Source: JBCDBL01 sp039183635
GTDB lineage: Bacteria; Pseudomonadota; Alphaproteobacteria; Caulobacterales; Parvularculaceae
Length of the DNA: 56,417 nt
Assembly: GCA_039183635.1 (NCBI GenBank)
Contig: JBCDBL010000007.1
Location: 1-56,417, forward strand
Reading direction: 5' to 3'
Position numbers and translations under genes: made by a program
Notes under the pieces: generated by a model
Databases searched by the model: none
What the model saw: the letters and a program-made list of their open reading frames with translations, nothing else
What the model was told of the DNA's origin: nothing
Shown here: positions 16,369 through 23,513 of the stretch, one piece after another
Layout of the letters: every line of letters starts with the position of its first letter
Position numbering within the stretch: position 1 is the first letter of the stretch

Positions 16369-18474
16369 TTAAAAATCCGCTGACAGGGTGACGAAGGCCG
16401 AACGCGGCGCGCCGGGGCGCACGACGGCCTGGGCGAAATACTGGTACGGCGTGAAATACTCCGTATCGGCGATGTTCTGAGCCGAAACCCCGATCCGATA
16501 CCGGTCGAAGGCATAGGACGCCTGGGCGTCGAATATGGCGTAAGCGTCGGAATCGAAGCTGTTCGGCAATGTGATGTCGGCCTCCGAAGCGAACGCGACG
16601 CCCGCGCCGACGCCGAGCCCTTCAAGGGCGCCTTCAAAGCGATAGCGCGCCGCAATGCGCCCTGAATATTCCGGAACGCGCGGGAGGCTGTCGCCTGTCG
16701 GAATCTCCGTGTCCTCGGTGATTTCGGATTGCGTATAGGCGGCGCTCATCAGAACGGAGAGTTGCGGCGAGGGCTCCCAGACAAGGTCGATTTCCGCGCC
16801 GACGGCTTCTTGTTCGCCGGTCTGGATCGAGGTGATGAAGCTGCCCGGGGCAGGCGTCGGAACGTTTTCCCGCACGATCTGGAAACCGGCCAACGTTCCC
16901 GAAAGGCCGATATCCTTAAGGCTGAATTTAAAACCGCCTTCTAAGGAGCGCGAGGTTTCAAGATCCGGCGGCGCGCCGTCGACGCCGGCGAAGAACAGCG
17001 ACAGGCGCGAGCCCGTCGACCAGCCTGCGAACACGGAAAGCCCGTCCGCAATCTCATAGGTCGCGCCGATGCGCGGATCGAAACGCGTAAAGGTTTCATC
17101 CGTGCCTTGACCGCCTTCGACCTCGACAAGCTCGTACCGGCTGAGCCGCCCGCCGGCGAGCAGGCTCAACCGTTCGCCGACGCGGATATGATCCTGCACG
17201 TACGCCGCGAGGGTTTTGTAGTCGTTCTCAATGAACGTATCGAGCGGCGGCGTCGCGCCGAAGGACAGCTCCGGCGCCTCGGCGAGGTAATCATAGGGGC
17301 CGAGAATATTGAATAAATCGAACCCGCTCGCGCCGCTGTAATTCGTGTCGTCGTAGGCGACGCCGACCAGCAGCGTGTGGTCTGCGCCGCTTGCGGAAAA
17401 GGTCGCCGTCAGGCTGGCGTCCGTCGTCCATTGGACGGTCTCGGCGGGCAAGACGCCCCGGATCTGTAGCGCGGCCGTTTCCTGAAGCGGAAAGAAATCG
17501 AAGAACGGGGTTGTCGCAAACTCGTCAAAACTGCTCTCGAACCGGCGCACCTGAACCGTCGCTTCAAGGGCGTCGCTGAGCCGGCGGCGCACCGATCCGT
17601 GGACGGTGAGGTTTTCAATCGTCGTATCCGGCGCATCGGCGGCGCTTGTGAACTGGAAGGGGTCCACGCCGGCGCGGCTTGCGACCGCGGAAGGCAGTCC
17701 GACATATTCAAGCTGTTCGACCCGGTTGTAGCCGACGCGCAGGAGAATGTCGGTGTCCCCGTCCGGCGCCCATCCGAAGGACGGGTTCAGGGTAATCCTT
17801 TCGATCTCCACATCGTCGATAAAATCATCGGACGTGTGATATTCTGCCGGCAAACGGACCCCCGCCCGTTCTCCAAGGGGGATGTTGATGTCGATGTTCG
17901 GCGCCAGCGTCTCGAAACTGCCGGCGCGCAGGCCGACCCGCATGAACGCCTCTTCCTGAGGCGTTTTCGTGACGATGTTGATGAGGCCGCCCACGGGTGC
18001 GCCGGTTCCGCCGCCGAACAGCACCGATGTCGGACCTTTTGCGACCTCGATCCGTTCGACGCCCACAAGGCTCGCCGGATCGGCGACCGCCGTATCGCCG
18101 TACCCGATCAGGCCGTCCACATATATTTCCGCCTCGAACCCGCGCACGACGGGGTTGGCGAGGACAATCTCCGACGGTTGCGAGGGGACGACGCCGGAAA
18201 TGTTGATCAGGGCCTCCGACAATGTGTTCAGTTCCTGCTCCCGGAGCAATGTCGGCGTCAGCACCTGGATCGATTGCGGAATTTCATCAAGGGGGACAGG
18301 CGCCCGCGCCACGGCCGCGTCATCGGCGTTATAGCGCGGTCCCTGGTGGTCGATGACGATGACAGTGTCGCCGCGCCAGGTCTCGTTTCGAGGCGTATCG
18401 CCGGCGGTTTGAGCGTTGGCGGCTGCGCACAGCGCTGCGTTGGCCGCTCCGGCCAATAAAAATGTTCGAAGCAT
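16369..18474 (-). CDS. TonB-dependent siderophore-type outer-membrane receptor
   Basis: A 701-residue TonB-dependent receptor. A signal peptide ends at AANAQ near residue 22. A TonB-box-like stretch (DTVIVID) follows, then the plug domain with IPQSIQVLTP, VRGFEAEIYVDG and VERIEVAKGPTSVLFG. The C-terminal 22-strand barrel ends in aromatic SAFVTLSADF. The plug resembles ferric siderophore (FhuA/FpvA-like) receptors without an N-terminal signalling domain, so no ECF sigma coupling is expected. It imports a metal chelate using TonB energy. The neighbouring DUF2946 gene upstream and the DJ-1 gene downstream suggest a shared metal-uptake task. Ligand identity is not visible. Confidence 0.9.
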   Translation of the reverse strand: MLRTFLLAGAANAALCAAANAQTAGDTPRNETWRGDTVIVIDHQGPRYNADDAAVARAPVPLDEIPQSIQVLTPTLLREQELNTLSEALINISGVVPSQPSEIVLANPVVRGFEAEIYVDGLIGYGDTAVADPASLVGVERIEVAKGPTSVLFGGGTGAPVGGLINIVTKTPQEEAFMRVGLRAGSFETLAPNIDINIPLGERAGVRLPAEYHTSDDFIDDVEIERITLNPSFGWAPDGDTDILLRVGYNRVEQLEYVGLPSAVASRAGVDPFQFTSAADAPDTTIENLTVHGSVRRRLSDALEATVQVRRFESSFDEFATTPFFDFFPLQETAALQIRGVLPAETVQWTTDASLTATFSASGADHTLLVGVAYDDTNYSGASGFDLFNILGPYDYLAEAPELSFGATPPLDTFIENDYKTLAAYVQDHIRVGERLSLLAGGRLSRYELVEVEGGQGTDETFTRFDPRIGATYEIADGLSVFAGWSTGSRLSLFFAGVDGAPPDLETSRSLEGGFKFSLKDIGLSGTLAGFQIVRENVPTPAPGSFITSIQTGEQEAVGAEIDLVWEPSPQLSVLMSAAYTQSEITEDTEIPTGDSLPRVPEYSGRIAARYRFEGALEGLGVGAGVAFASEADITLPNSFDSDAYAIFDAQASYAFDRYRIGVSAQNIADTEYFTPYQYFAQAVVRPGAPRSAFVTLSADF

Positions 18475-18482
18475 GGACTAAA

Positions 18483-18615
18483 ATCTTTCAACTGATGAAT
18501 GAATTGGCGGCGCGCCATCGACATGCCGCTGCAAATGTTTTGAGCGCCGGGCGAACAAGTGGATACCGGTTATCCGTCACCCGAACGCCCGAAACAAAAA
18601 TGTCAGTTGAAAGAT
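18483..18615. repeat. Perfect 13-bp inverted repeats enclosing repeat copy E
   Basis: ATCTTTCAACTGA (18483-18495) and TCAGTTGAAAGAT (18603-18615) are exact reverse complements. They flank a single unit of the palindromic repeat (18542-18594: GAGCGCCGG, GCGAACAA, loop GTGGATACCGG, TTATCCG). The right arm forms the last codons and the stop of the DUF2946 gene. This lies between that gene and the TonB receptor and could attenuate read-through. Confidence 0.65.
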
Positions 18616-19001
18616 GGCGGCGCCCGCTGCCCGAGAGGGGGGCCCGTAGCGTCCCGGAAATGACCGGGGTCGAACCGAATGCAGGTTTGATCCGTCCTAT
18701 GGGGCGCGACGAGGGGCGTCGCCGCGGGAACGGCGAGGGCGGCGCTGTGGGCGAAGACGCACAAAGGACAATGCTCGCCGTCTTCGGCGGGCGCTTGTTC
18801 CTCTGCGCCGAAGAGGTCGATAAGCTCTTGCGCCGCCGCGGCGGCCCCGTCTGAAGCGTTTCCGTACGGCGTGCAGATGAGCGCCGCCGCATCTCCCGTC
18901 GCCGCTGCGATCGCCGACCGCGCCGTCTGGGCGATCAGTTGAGTCGCAAGCGTGATGCAGACAATGACGCACGCCGCTTTATGCCAGTACAAGGCTCTCA
19001 C
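18603..19001 (-). CDS. DUF2946-like exported protein
   Basis: A 132-residue protein with an N-terminal hydrophobic segment (about 8-30) serving as signal or anchor. The family hallmark CPLC is present in GEHCPLCVFAH, with another cysteine upstream in LICTPYG. DUF2946 genes are commonly small, cysteine-containing and located next to TonB-dependent receptors or copper genes; the biochemical role is not known. The start is a GTG (19001) without a strong ribosome site. It lies 128 bp before the TonB receptor on the same strand, with an inverted repeat between, so partial cotranscription is likely. Confidence 0.7.
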   Translation of the reverse strand: MRALYWHKAACVIVCITLATQLIAQTARSAIAAATGDAAALICTPYGNASDGAAAAAQELIDLFGAEEQAPAEDGEHCPLCVFAHSAALAVPAATPLVAPHRTDQTCIRFDPGHFRDATGPPLGQRAPPSFN

Positions 19002-19078
19002 AGGGCTGGTCTTAGCACAGCCTTCCGCCGGTGCGACATCGAATTTAGATTGAAAAGCGCGACATATATGAGCGCCGC

Positions 19079-19798
19079 CTACAGCAGCCCCAGCGCCTTG
19101 AAGCTTGCGTGCTGGCCCCGGCCGATGATCAGATGATCATGGACCTTGATTTTGAGAGCCTTGGCCGCCTCCGCGATCTGTTTGGTCATGTCGATGTCGG
19201 CGCGGGAGGGGGTGACGTCTCCGGACGGGTGGTTGTGAACGAGAATGATGGCGCTGGCGCCGAGCTCCAGGGCGCGCTTGACCACCTCGCGGGGGTAGAC
19301 GGGCGTATGGTCCACCGTTCCGCGCTGTTGCACTTCGTCCTTAATCAGAACGTTTTTCTTGTCGAGGAAGAGAATGCGGAACACCTCCGTCTTCTCATAG
19401 GCCATGGCGGCGCGGCAATAATCGAGCAGCAAAGACCAGGAGTTTAGAAGCGGCTTGTCAATCACCTTTTCCTGGGCGAGCTTTAGGGATGCGGCCTGGA
19501 CGATTTTCAGCTCCGTCGCCACGGCGTCGCTGACGCCCTTGACGTCGCGCAACCGCTCATAGTCCGCGCTCACCACTTCCGCGAACCCGCCGAACGTGTC
19601 GAGCAGGTCTTTCGCCAAGGGTTTTACGTCCCGGCGCGGGATGGCGCGGAACAGGACCAGCTCCAACAACTCGTAATCGTGCAGCGCCTCAGGCCCCGCT
19701 TTGCGGAACCGTTCGCGCAGACGCTCGCGGTGACCGGCGGCGTGGTTGCCGGCAGGCCTTCGGGCGCTCTCGGGAACGTCCTTTTCAGCCTCAGACAT
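19079..19798 (-). CDS. radC: RadC family JAB/MPN protein
   Basis: A 239-residue protein with an N-terminal helix-hairpin-helix-like region (FGGFAEVVSADYERLRDVKGV) and a C-terminal JAB1/MPN metalloprotease-type domain. The JAMM zinc motif is visible in ILVHNHPSGDVTPS followed by Asp. RadC was named for a radiation phenotype that was later traced elsewhere, and its true activity is unclear. I use ATG 19798, which overlaps the map stop codon, over a TTG five codons upstream. It is the last gene of the oxygenase-sfsA-map-radC run, an order of map and radC seen in other alphaproteobacteria. Confidence 0.9.
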   Translation of the reverse strand: MSEAEKDVPESARRPAGNHAAGHRERLRERFRKAGPEALHDYELLELVLFRAIPRRDVKPLAKDLLDTFGGFAEVVSADYERLRDVKGVSDAVATELKIVQAASLKLAQEKVIDKPLLNSWSLLLDYCRAAMAYEKTEVFRILFLDKKNVLIKDEVQQRGTVDHTPVYPREVVKRALELGASAIILVHNHPSGDVTPSRADIDMTKQIAEAAKALKIKVHDHLIIGRGQHASFKALGLL

Positions 19799-20624
19799 AG
19801 GGCGGGCGATCAAGGCCTTTCGGGGATTTGGTGAATACGGCGACGCCGTCTTCGGTGACGCCCACGGAGTGTTCGAACTGGGCCGACAGCGACTTGTCCC
19901 GCGTCACCGCCGTCCAGCCGTCGCGCAGGACCTTCGCGGTGGGTTTGCCGGCGTTCACCATGGGCTCGATCGTGAAGAACATGCCGGGCTTGAGCGCGAC
20001 GCCTTCGCCGGGCTTGCCGTAATGCAAGATGTTGGGGGCGTCGTGGAACACCCGACCGAGGCCATGGCCGCAAAAATCGGTAACGATGGAGAAGCCCGCC
20101 GCCTCGGCGTGGGATTGAATGGCGTGGCCGATGTCGCCAAGCGTCGCATCCGGCCGCACCGCGTCAATGCCCTTCCACATCGCCTCAAAGGTCACGTCCA
20201 CCAGGCGCTGGGCTTTCACCTTCGGCTCACCGGCGTAATACATCCGGCTCGTGTCCCCGTGCCAGCCGTCGACGATGACGGTGACGTCGATGTTGACGAT
20301 GTCGCCGTTCTTCAGGGTCTTTTCGCTTGGGATGCCGTGGCAGATGACGTGGTTTATCGAGGTGCAGGTGGTCTTGGTGTAACCGCGATAGCCGAGGCAG
20401 GCCGGAGCCGCGCCATGGTCCACGACAAATTCAAAAGCGCGCCGGTCGAGCTCTTCGGTCGTCACGCCGGGCTTGACGTATTGCGTCAGCATATCAAGGC
20501 ATTCGGCGGCGACGCGGCCGGCGTTCGCCATGCCTTCGAAATCCTCCGGCGCATGCAGCTTGATGCGGCCGGTTTTGCGCGCTTCGGCGTCTTCGGCGTC
20601 GATATAGGTCATATGTTGTTCCAT
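19791..20624 (-). CDS. map: Methionine aminopeptidase type I
   Basis: Removes the initiator methionine from nascent proteins in the cytosol with a dinuclear metal centre. The 277-residue protein has the pita-bread fold blocks: HGAAPACLGYRGY, TSINHVICHGIP, then NIDVTVIVDG with the second aspartate in WHGDTSRMYY, HGLGRVFHD and the late FTIEPMV glutamate. I chose ATG 20624, preceded by AAGGA, rather than an upstream start that would extend into sfsA without family similarity. It lies 35 bp after sfsA and overlaps radC by eight bases. Confidence 0.95.
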   Translation of the reverse strand: MEQHMTYIDAEDAEARKTGRIKLHAPEDFEGMANAGRVAAECLDMLTQYVKPGVTTEELDRRAFEFVVDHGAAPACLGYRGYTKTTCTSINHVICHGIPSEKTLKNGDIVNIDVTVIVDGWHGDTSRMYYAGEPKVKAQRLVDVTFEAMWKGIDAVRPDATLGDIGHAIQSHAEAAGFSIVTDFCGHGLGRVFHDAPNILHYGKPGEGVALKPGMFFTIEPMVNAGKPTAKVLRDGWTAVTRDKSLSAQFEHSVGVTEDGVAVFTKSPKGLDRPPYV

Positions 20625-20659
20625 AAGGCGGTCCTTGGGCCAAATGCGTGTCGCGGCGT

Positions 20660-21364
20660 TCAGGCTGCAAATGGCAAAGCTTTGCGCAGGGTAATCGCTT
20701 CCACCGTAATGTCGCAATCATAACACAGGGTTTCAACGCCCGCCGCTTTGGCCTCTTTTAAGGCCGCAGCGTAGCCGGGGTCGAGATCCTCGGCGAGGGC
20801 GAAGGCCTTACAATCCGGACGTTGCACGATGTAGAGCATCACCGCCCGCCCGCCGTTGGCGACGATCTTCGCAAGCTCGCGAAGATGCTTGGCGCCCCGG
20901 CTTGTCACCGAATCAGGAAACTCGGCGAGGCCTTTTTCCCGCATCAGATGGACGTTTTTGATCTCCACGTAGCAGGGCGGCTTTGCGGCGTCTTCCAGCA
21001 AAATATCGATGCGGCTTTTCTCAACCCCGTATTTCACCTCGCGGCGCAGGCTGTCGTATCCGGCGAGCTCCTCAATGACGCCGGCGGCGATTCCTTCTTC
21101 GCCGATCTTATTGGGGTTGTTTGTATTGATCCCCACCAAAGCTCCATCGATTTCAATAAGTTCCCAGGTGTGTTTCAGCTTTCGCTTCGGGTTGTCCGAA
21201 ATGCTGGCCCAGACCGGCGCGTCCGGAACGGCGACGGACATCATGGAGCCTGGGTTCGGGCAGTGAACCGTGGCGGTTTGTCCGTCCTCGAAGGCGATGT
21301 CTGCGAGGAAGCGGTTGTAACGCTTGAGAAGCCGGCCTTTGTGGAGCGGTTGGGGGAGGCGCAT
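20660..21364 (-). CDS. sfsA: SfsA homolog (sugar fermentation stimulation protein)
   Basis: A 234-residue protein of the SfsA family, known for DNA binding and for a nuclease-like fold. Typical blocks are present: LLKRYNRFLADI at the N-terminus, HCPNPGSMMSV, ALVGINTNNPN, VEIKNVHLMREKGLAEFPDS and TSRGAKHL. Its physiological role is poorly defined in all bacteria. It begins seven bases after the oxygenase stop and is followed closely by map, so the four genes are probably one transcript. Confidence 0.93.
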   Translation of the reverse strand: MRLPQPLHKGRLLKRYNRFLADIAFEDGQTATVHCPNPGSMMSVAVPDAPVWASISDNPKRKLKHTWELIEIDGALVGINTNNPNKIGEEGIAAGVIEELAGYDSLRREVKYGVEKSRIDILLEDAAKPPCYVEIKNVHLMREKGLAEFPDSVTSRGAKHLRELAKIVANGGRAVMLYIVQRPDCKAFALAEDLDPGYAAALKEAKAAGVETLCYDCDITVEAITLRKALPFAA

Positions 21365-21371
21365 TTTGATC

Positions 21372-22316
21372 TTAGTCCATCAAGCCGATTTCACGCAGGC
21401 GCTGTTGTAAAAACGCCCCGGCGGTGATGTCGGGATATTTCGCACCGTCCCCTTTGCAAGACGGCAAACAGGACAACATGGCGTCTGAGTTCGGGTGCAT
21501 AAAGAATGGCATGGAGTAGCGGCTGACGTTCGGGCCCTTTGGGTTCACAACCCGGTGCGTGGTGGCCGGAATAACGTCGTTTGTGAGGCGCGCGAGCATG
21601 TCGCCGGCGTCGACCACCAGATTGTTGCGGTCGGTTTCCACCGGCAACCAGGCGCCGTCGCGATCGAGCAGCTCCAGGCCGGAGGCGGAGGCGGCGGCCA
21701 AAATCGTGATGAGGTTGATGTCCTCATGGGCCGCGGCGCGCACGGCGCCTTCGGGAACATCGTCCCTGAGCGGCGGATAGTGCAGCAGGCGGAGGATGGA
21801 ATTTCCGTCCGTAGCGATAGGCTCGAAAAAGTCGGAGGCGACGTCAAGGCGCGGCGTCAATGCTTCCAGGATCAGCCGGCCCGTGGCGTCAAGGGCGTCA
21901 AACAGGGCGAGAAAGGTCTCTTTGAACGCCGGCATGTCCGCTGGCCAAACGTTTTCGGGGTGATCGGCGGCCCGCGCCGGCGCCTCGAAAGTCTCGCGCC
22001 CCACATGCCAGAACTCTTTTAGGTCCGGCGTCGGGCTGTCTTTCGCGTGCTCTGTGCCGAAGGGCGTATAGCCGCGCTGCCCAGCCTTGCAGATATAGGC
22101 GTGTTTGTCCGCGTCAGGCAGAGCGAAGAACGCTGCGCTGAGGTCGTAAGCCTTCTCCAGAAGCGCTGTGTCCACCGAATGGTCTTTTAAGATGATGAAA
22201 CCGTAGCGCGTAAGCCCCTGATAGAGGGCGTCGCAAAACGCGGCCTTCGCCTCCGGCGCGCCGTGTGAATAGTCCGTTAGACTTAGCGTAGGAACGGCTG
22301 CGAGATCCAGGGTCAT
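21372..22316 (-). CDS. 2-oxoglutarate/Fe(II) oxygenase, isopenicillin N synthase-like
   Basis: A 314-residue non-haem iron oxygenase of the isopenicillin N synthase-like superfamily. The N-terminal DIOX_N part spans about 1-130 (VPTLSLTDY, GFIILKDHSV). The iron-binding facial triad is His and Asp in AAHEDINLITIL and the later His in TTHRVVNP, followed by RYSMPFF whose Arg and Ser hold 2-oxoglutarate. The substrate is unknown; members range from ethylene-forming to hydroxylase enzymes. A very strong Shine-Dalgarno (AAGGAGG) precedes the ATG. It heads the run into sfsA, and a perfect CtrA-type box lies 62 bp upstream in the divergent promoter region. Confidence 0.85.
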   Translation of the reverse strand: MTLDLAAVPTLSLTDYSHGAPEAKAAFCDALYQGLTRYGFIILKDHSVDTALLEKAYDLSAAFFALPDADKHAYICKAGQRGYTPFGTEHAKDSPTPDLKEFWHVGRETFEAPARAADHPENVWPADMPAFKETFLALFDALDATGRLILEALTPRLDVASDFFEPIATDGNSILRLLHYPPLRDDVPEGAVRAAAHEDINLITILAAASASGLELLDRDGAWLPVETDRNNLVVDAGDMLARLTNDVIPATTHRVVNPKGPNVSRYSMPFFMHPNSDAMLSCLPSCKGDGAKYPDITAGAFLQQRLREIGLMD

Positions 22317-22377
22317 GGGCGGTTCCTCCTTTCCAAGCGGCGCGTCTTTGTCTGTTTGGACGCCGGAAGCGTCATGC

Positions 22378-22392
22378 TTAACGCTTCCTTAA
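22378..22392. promoter_or_regulatory. Perfect CtrA-type box TTAA-N7-TTAA
   Basis: TTAA at 22378-22381 and 22389-22392 separated by exactly seven bases (CGCTTCC). It lies between the divergent oxygenase and methyltransferase genes, so either or both could be under the cell-cycle regulator CtrA. The motif match is direct; regulation is inferred, supported by ChpT being encoded nearby. Confidence 0.6.
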
Positions 22393-22531
22393 ACGGAAAC
22401 GCAAATGCTGTCAGGGATAAACAAGCCCGATCTTCCCCGCGTAAGCGGCGTTCTCGTCGATCATGCCGAGACTATCCAGGAAGCAGGCTTGAGGCCCCCG
22501 TTTTTTCAGGGGGATGAGCTGAGGTAAAGGC

Positions 22532-23476
22532 ATGGCCTTGACGCACAAAGATTTTGATTTCGATGCGGAGCTTGATGCGTGCCCCGCCTGCGGTGGAAAA
22601 GTTTTGCGCCCGGCGCCCGTATCCCTTGATGATGATTGGAGCCTCGCCGGCTTCAAGGCCTCCAAATGCGTGTCCTGCCGAACGGTGTTTTTCAACCCCC
22701 GACCGCTGACGAAGGCCCTCGGCGCATTTTACGCCGCCATCGACAAGGGCGATCCGCGCGGGTTTATTGAGGCCTCCTTGCGCTATTACCGGGACCCTGC
22801 GCGGGCGGCGGCGCGGCGGCGGGAGTATCTTGCGCCCCTGTTGCGGCGCCGGGCGTCGGGCGCTTTGCTCGACTTTGGATGCGGCGCGGGGTGGTTTGCG
22901 AAAATGGCCGAGGATGCGGGCTTTGAGGCTCACGGTCTTGAACAAATGCCAGAGGCCGCCGCCGCGGCGCGTGAAGAGCTTGGCCTTGTAAACGTCCGCA
23001 CCGGCGGGGAAGGGGAGCTGCCGGCGGAGCCGACCTATGACGTTATTGTGGCCAACAATGTCATTGAACATATGCTGGACCCCGCCGACTTCGCCGGAAA
23101 GTGCTTTGCAGCCTTAAAGCCCGGCGGTTTGCTCATGTATAATTTTCCGTGTGCAGATTCTTATATGTTTGAAGCCTTGGGAGCTCATAATTATTACTAC
23201 ATGGCGCCATACCACCTTACCCATTTCACACGGGAGGGTATGAGCCGCATGCTGTCGGCGTTGGGCTATGAGAATATCGCTTATGAATCCCAGCCGGAAG
23301 CCTATTATTGGGGTAAGAGCCTCGCCCATAAGCTCGGGCTTACGGACAAATATAAAAAATGGCGCAACGATCCGGATTTTGTAAAGTTCGACATCGCCAT
23401 GGATGAACTTTTGGCGGCGGTGACCCAGCGCTACGATGTGTCGCTGAATTCTCTCGTGTTTGCAGAGAAAGTGTAA
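22532..23476 (+). CDS. SAM-dependent methyltransferase with N-terminal zinc ribbon
   Basis: A 314-residue class I methyltransferase. Residues 17-49 hold two CXXC pairs (CPAC at 17-20, CVSC at 46-49), a small zinc ribbon. The SAM-binding motif I LLDFGCGAGWF lies near 110-121, with NNVIEHMLDP as the motif following the central strands and LKPGGLLMYNFP after it. This layout (zinc ribbon plus UbiE-like fold) is common in polysaccharide and sugar-modifying methyltransferases. It is convergent with the flmG-like glycosyltransferase next door and has a CtrA-type box upstream, so modification of a flagellin glycan is a plausible but unproven role. Confidence 0.8.
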   Translation: MALTHKDFDFDAELDACPACGGKVLRPAPVSLDDDWSLAGFKASKCVSCRTVFFNPRPLTKALGAFYAAIDKGDPRGFIEASLRYYRDPARAAARRREYLAPLLRRRASGALLDFGCGAGWFAKMAEDAGFEAHGLEQMPEAAAAAREELGLVNVRTGGEGELPAEPTYDVIVANNVIEHMLDPADFAGKCFAALKPGGLLMYNFPCADSYMFEALGAHNYYYMAPYHLTHFTREGMSRMLSALGYENIAYESQPEAYYWGKSLAHKLGLTDKYKKWRNDPDFVKFDIAMDELLAAVTQRYDVSLNSLVFAEKV

Positions 23477-23513
23477 GGGCCGATTATTCTGACCTTCGCA
23501 GGGGGCGTCGATC

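Noticed and set aside
17599..18459. 286-codon plus-strand frame opposite the TonB receptor
   Set aside because: No recognisable domain and biased composition; the receptor on the other strand is clear from plug and barrel motifs.
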